Made by a program: the position numbers and the translations under genes. Below are positions 11,448 through 13,741 of a stretch of DNA of 13,741 bases, piece by piece. This DNA comes from SCRD01 sp046705285 (GTDB taxonomy: Bacteria; Acidobacteriota; Terriglobia; UBA7540). Position 1 is the stretch's first letter. Each line of letters begins with the position of its first letter. Where the stretch lies: contig JBJKQK010000026.1 in the NCBI GenBank assembly GCA_046705285.1, forward strand, positions 1-13,741, written 5' to 3'. Under the pieces are notes generated by a model. The model was not told the DNA's origin. It worked only from the letters and a program-made list of their open reading frames with translations, and did not search any database.

Positions 11448-12530
11448 ATGAAGTTTGTCATCCCCCTAAGCGTTCTTTTCTGGGCTATGCTCGCCTCGAG
11501 CGCTGCGATGGCGGGTGCTCAGAACACTACGATTTTGAACTTGGCCTCCCTTCCGAAATGGCAAGTACAAGAAAGCCAAAACGTCAGCTTCAGCAATGTG
11601 AGCCAATGGGGAGTGCAACCGTCAGTCGATCGCGAATATGGCGTGACAACAGTGGAAATTCGAACCTACCGGAAGGGTAGTCAGACTCTCCAGACCGTGA
11701 TTGAAAAGGCTGCCGATCCTTCCTCCGCCTATGGACTGCTGACCTTCTATCAGAATGGATCGATGAAGCCCGAAAAGGGCATGAAGCTCACCGCGGTTGG
11801 GCCCGATCAGGCCTTAATGTCGCGCGGTGTGTTCTTCATCCGCGTTCTGCGCCCTCCCAGGGCAAAAATGTCTGCGGAAGAATTCCGCTCTGCTCTGATC
11901 GCCATCGCCGGCGCAGCTCCTTCGGCAAACTCGATGGCCCTGCTGCCACCCTCACTGCCCCCGCGAGGGATCATTAATGGATCGCTGAAATATGTTCTGG
12001 GTCCTGTAGCCATGCAAAAGGCCATTCCTTCTTTCCCGCCGAATCTGGTGGGCTTCAAGCAGGGAGCCGAGCTGCAAGCAGCGGCATATCGGTACAACGG
12101 CCAGCCCGTCAGGTTAATTCTTATCAGCTACCCAACCAACGTGATTGCACGTGCGCGTTACTCCGCAATGGTGAGGACGCTCGGAATCAACCAGAAGCAA
12201 GGAACTGGCGCGCTTTACGGAAAAAACAAGGGGAGTTATGTTTTGCTCGTTCAGAATGCACGGTCCGAGGAAATCGCAGGCAGATTGATGGATCGCCTGA
12301 CCATCGAGCAACAGGTCAGTTGGGACCAGGCGCCTCCCGGCAAGCCGGTTGCCGTGCAGATGGTCCACTTGATTCTCGGTAATATTATTCTGGTTGTCGT
12401 CTTGGTCGGAGGGGCTATATTCACCGGGATTCTGCTTGTCGCTTCCCGAAGGCTGGCGGCGAAATGGTTCCCCCATTCGGATTGGGCTCAGGGATATGAG
12501 GGCTCGATCATCCAATTAAACCTGAAATAG
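11448..12530 (+). CDS. Exported, membrane-anchored DUF6599-like protein
   Basis: A 360-residue protein of unknown function that resembles the DUF6599 family, which I know mainly from Acidobacteriota. The ATG at 11448 opens a signal peptide (MKFVIPLSVLFWAMLASSAA, then MAGA); a frame start at 11379 would add 23 unlikely residues. After this come the family-like features: LPKWQV near the start of the mature protein, EYGVTTVEIRTYRKGSQTL, then SAYGLLTFYQ (about 94-103). A second related half follows from about residue 175 (GSLKYVLGPVAM, AAYRYNGQPVRLILISYP). A single membrane helix is at about 308-331 (ILGNIILVVVLVGGAIFTGI), followed by a basic SRRLAAKWFP cytoplasmic side and a short tail. The protein should sit in the inner membrane with its large domain in the periplasm. 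No catalytic motif is evident. Confidence 0.75.
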   Translation: MKFVIPLSVLFWAMLASSAAMAGAQNTTILNLASLPKWQVQESQNVSFSNVSQWGVQPSVDREYGVTTVEIRTYRKGSQTLQTVIEKAADPSSAYGLLTFYQNGSMKPEKGMKLTAVGPDQALMSRGVFFIRVLRPPRAKMSAEEFRSALIAIAGAAPSANSMALLPPSLPPRGIINGSLKYVLGPVAMQKAIPSFPPNLVGFKQGAELQAAAYRYNGQPVRLILISYPTNVIARARYSAMVRTLGINQKQGTGALYGKNKGSYVLLVQNARSEEIAGRLMDRLTIEQQVSWDQAPPGKPVAVQMVHLILGNIILVVVLVGGAIFTGILLVASRRLAAKWFPHSDWAQGYEGSIIQLNLK

Positions 12531-12665
12531 CAGTAACCCTAAGCATTATCTGGACTTAACCTCGACAAAGGCGATTACGCGGTCTTGATCGGTGCTTTCA
12601 GATGGATTTTCGCCGAAAGTTGTATATCTCCAAGTTATTCATATAAAGCAACTTATAGCTCAAAC

Positions 12666-12680
12666 ATTTTCCTGGAAAAT
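12666..12680. promoter_or_regulatory. 15-bp operator-like palindrome
   Basis: ATTTTCC-T-GGAAAAT is a perfect seven-base inverted repeat around one central base. It ends three bases before the TTGACA at 12684, the place where an activator or repressor of that promoter would bind. The binding protein is unknown. Confidence 0.45.
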
Positions 12681-12683
12681 CCC

Positions 12684-12713
12684 TTGACATCGCCGGTCGC
12701 TTTTCATTAAACT
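12684..12713 (+). promoter_or_regulatory. Sigma-70-like promoter of a candidate small RNA
   Basis: A perfect TTGACA (12684-12689) is followed after 18 bases by TAAACT (12708-12713, four of six), or after 17 by TTAAAC. The -10 region lies in a second palindrome, TAAACTC-CAACC-GAGTTTA (12708-12726), which covers the RNA start. There is no ORF downstream with a ribosome site. Confidence 0.45.
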
Positions 12714-12719
12714 CCAACC

Positions 12720-12821
12720 GAGTTTAGGTGGCGGAGCGCGTCTGCCATTCTATTCTCCTCTCATAAAGATGCTCACCCGGAGATCCGGGGTTACGTGTCC
12801 TCCGGTCGGGTGAGCATTTTT
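12720..12821 (+). ncRNA. Candidate stand-alone small RNA of about 100 bases
   Basis: The stretch is framed by the promoter at 12684-12713 and a strong terminator ending at 12821. It has no credible reading frame. Between the two lies a pyrimidine-rich unpaired segment, CCATTCTATTCTCCTCTCAT, whose TCTCCTCTC part is complementary to Shine-Dalgarno-like GAGAGGAGA sequences, a usual feature of mRNA-pairing regulators. It does not match any RNA family I recognise. The start site is estimated, not seen. Confidence 0.4.
12769..12821 (+). terminator. Strong intrinsic terminator
   Basis: ATGCTCACCCG (12769-12779) pairs perfectly with CGGGTGAGCAT (12807-12817), and five T follow from 12817. The internal GAG/CTC and CCGG segments may fold further. 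It can end the candidate small RNA, and alternatively the DUF6599-like transcript 240 bp upstream. Confidence 0.75.
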
Positions 12822-13231
12822 GTTCCGGGGGTGCTCGTTGCTTCCACCTCGGTACGAAGCCATTCGCGTCCATCACTTTTCGCCACAAACGCTTGTGCCA
12901 GCGGTTGCCTATCGCTTGGTGCCATTCAACCCTGCCTGGATGCTGCGCCCAAAGGCTGGATAAGGCTTCCTACAAATGGGAACAAACACTGCACTTGAAG
13001 ACTTAGCGACCGGTCAGGTAGGGTAATAAGAAGGTCGATGCGTAGCGAACCCTCGGGAACGTTGTCAAGCGTGGGTGGAAACGGACGCTTCGGGCAGATG
13101 AGGAATCTATCGGAGAAGACAGGTTCCACGCCAAGGGTAAGATAGTCGATTCAAGTATCAGGGAGCCAAGGGCTTGCCTTAAATACAAACTTCGAGCGCA
13201 GAAAAAGAAACGGTGGCGCTCCAGATGTCAA
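12822..13231. other. Gene-free stretch of about 410 bp
   Basis: No gene is recognised. A plus-strand frame stays open from about 13043 to 13318, running through the tRNA-like fragment, and a minus-strand frame covers 12926-13129, but both lack ribosome sites and known motifs. A small imperfect direct repeat is seen (CGCTTGTGCCA near 12890 and CGCTTGGTGCCA near 12913). It may be decayed mobile DNA. Confidence 0.4.
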
Positions 13232-13275
13232 GGCGGCATAGCTCAGTCAGTAGAGCAACGGTTTCGCAATCCGTT
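13232..13275 (+). pseudogene. 5' half of a tRNA gene, 3' half missing
   Basis: The sequence reads as a tRNA start: acceptor GGCGGCA (13232-13238), TA, D-stem GCTC/GAGC (13241-13244, 13253-13256) with loop AGTCAGTA, A26, then anticodon arm ACGGT-TTCGCAA-TCCGT (13258-13274). The loop would put CGC at positions 34-36 (Ala-type). The D-loop has AG where GG is usual, and the anticodon stem has a T-T pair at 31-39. No variable loop, T-arm or TGCCGCC acceptor strand follows here or further down. It is a truncated remnant, not a working tRNA. Confidence 0.6.
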
Positions 13276-13292
13276 CCAAGACATTGAAGAAG

Positions 13293-13326
13293 AAAGGCTT
13301 ATTAGTTCTTTAATAAGTTAGCCTTT
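13293..13326. other. Bulged hairpin after the tRNA fragment
   Basis: AAAGGC-TTATTA (13293-13304) pairs with TAATAA-GTTA-GCCTTT (13311-13326), 12 pairs with a four-base bulge and a six-base loop. It starts 18 bp after the last tRNA-like base. Confidence 0.45.
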
Positions 13327-13335
13327 GATGCGGTG

Positions 13336-13406
13336 GGGCAAAATGTGCCCAGGTTTGGTACGTTTGATTCAAGTTTGATTCAGGTTAGAGCCTACAGTGG
13401 TAGGCT
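13336..13406. other. Two hairpins and a short direct repeat
   Basis: GGGCA/TGCCC (13336-13340, 13346-13350) and AGCCTAC/GTAGGCT (13389-13395, 13400-13406) form small perfect stems; the second runs into TTT. Between them GTTTGATTCA occurs twice (13362-13371, 13373-13382), one base apart. Their purpose is unknown; the density of such signals is higher than elsewhere in the window. Confidence 0.4.
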
Positions 13407-13465
13407 TTAGAGTGGAAAGCAGCCCCGCCCCGTTGCCTGTGTTCCTGAAAACTCATATCACAACT

Positions 13466-13605
13466 GTTATCAAAATCGTGGTAGATCACGGCCCGGAGTC
13501 TGCCAGCCAGGCGTTGGGCAGCCTGCCCTACAGGCTTAAGGAATGAGGCTGCATTTCATCGTGCCGGGAAAGCCCCAGCAGAATGCGCGCGTCGAGAGAT
13601 CCAAC
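13466..13605 (+). pseudogene. Frameshifted fragment of an IS3-type integrase (transposase OrfB)
   Basis: One frame reads VVDHGPESASQALGSLPYRL up to TGA 13544-13546. The next frame continues MRLHFIVPGKPQQNARVERS from 13543. Together they match the conserved rve/DDE region of IS3-family transposases, whose usual form is VDNGPEFxSxAL...YRNGVxLxFIxPGKPxxNAxxExFN. The second Asp and the catalytic Glu of the DDE triad are kept (VDHGPE and NARVE). A net frameshift near 13538-13543 breaks the gene. Likeness ends at about 13605, just before the inverted repeat at 13613, and nothing of the N-terminal part is seen. A dead remnant. Confidence 0.7.
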
Positions 13606-13612
13606 TCGGATT

Positions 13613-13700
13613 CCGAAGTTGAAGTCCGAAAACTGTGCGGAATAGGGGTTGCGACATAGTAAGACTCCATTCAGGTGATGGTTTTCGGATTCAACTTCGG
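13613..13700. repeat. Inverted repeat with 20-21 bp arms
   Basis: The arm at 13613-13633 and the arm at 13681-13700 are reverse complements except for one extra base (core TTCAACTTCGG and GTTTTCGGA). The spacer is 47 bp. CACAGTT lies next to both arms but on different sides of the core, which suggests a repeat unit joined in more than one phase. It begins where the transposase likeness ends. Confidence 0.6.
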
Positions 13701-13741
13701 CACAGTTGGAAAGAAGTAGACTAAAAGACTCAAACCATTAC

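Noticed and set aside
12926..13129. Minus-strand 67-codon frame
   Set aside because: No ribosome site, no recognised domain, and the region looks like decayed DNA.
13232..13741. Intact tRNA with a group I or group II intron
   Set aside because: No 3' tRNA half with TGCCGCC or a T-arm is present, and no intron core or domain V-like sequence was seen.

Overview
The window looks like chromosomal DNA of moderately GC-rich bacterial origin, most likely an Acidobacteriota member (inference). Evidence for this is the DUF6599-like exported protein, a long AMIN/Amidase_3 protein with an N-terminal TPR-like part, the many short family-type repeats between genes, and strong GGAGG-type ribosome sites. 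No marker gene fixes the taxon, so this is a family-level impression.

Layout. 1-2158: a small coiled-coil protein (+), then two minus-strand genes, a Tat-exported enolase-superfamily (mandelate racemase subgroup) enzyme and a 90-residue DUF4242-type protein. 2159-2394 is a divergent promoter region with an extended -10 box on each strand. 2395-7436: a plus-strand housekeeping block of ilvE, recX, a 23S-intervening-sequence/four-helix-bundle gene, and alaS. 7437-8392: about 950 bp without a confident gene. It holds a frameshifted antitoxin-like relic, an orphan promoter with a palindrome, a 20-bp palindrome, purine-rich 64-bp tandem repeats, a doubtful 53-codon ORF, and the promoter and folded leader of the next gene. 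8393-11274: a cell-wall pair, a lytic transglycosylase and a zinc N-acetylmuramoyl-L-alanine amidase whose last 29 codons are cut off by an in-frame TAA. 11448-12530: an exported DUF6599-like protein with a C-terminal membrane anchor. 12531-13741: no intact gene, but a candidate stand-alone small RNA with its own promoter, operator-like palindrome and terminator, then a scrapyard of a tRNA 5' half, hairpins, a frameshifted IS3-type integrase fragment and an inverted repeat.

Functional reading. recX and alaS are neighbours in many bacteria; here a four-helix-bundle gene sits between them, bounded by inverted arrays of a degenerate heptamer (GTTCTGR on the left, its complement on the right). 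The arrays supply the stop codons of recX and of the four-helix-bundle gene and occupy the place where alaS should have its Shine-Dalgarno sequence. A second repeat type, period 9 (CTCTGTGNN), sits inverted upstream of recX. These two periodic-repeat structures, the heptad-bounded cassette above all, are the best candidates for an under-described mobile system. The transglycosylase and amidase probably act together on periplasmic peptidoglycan.
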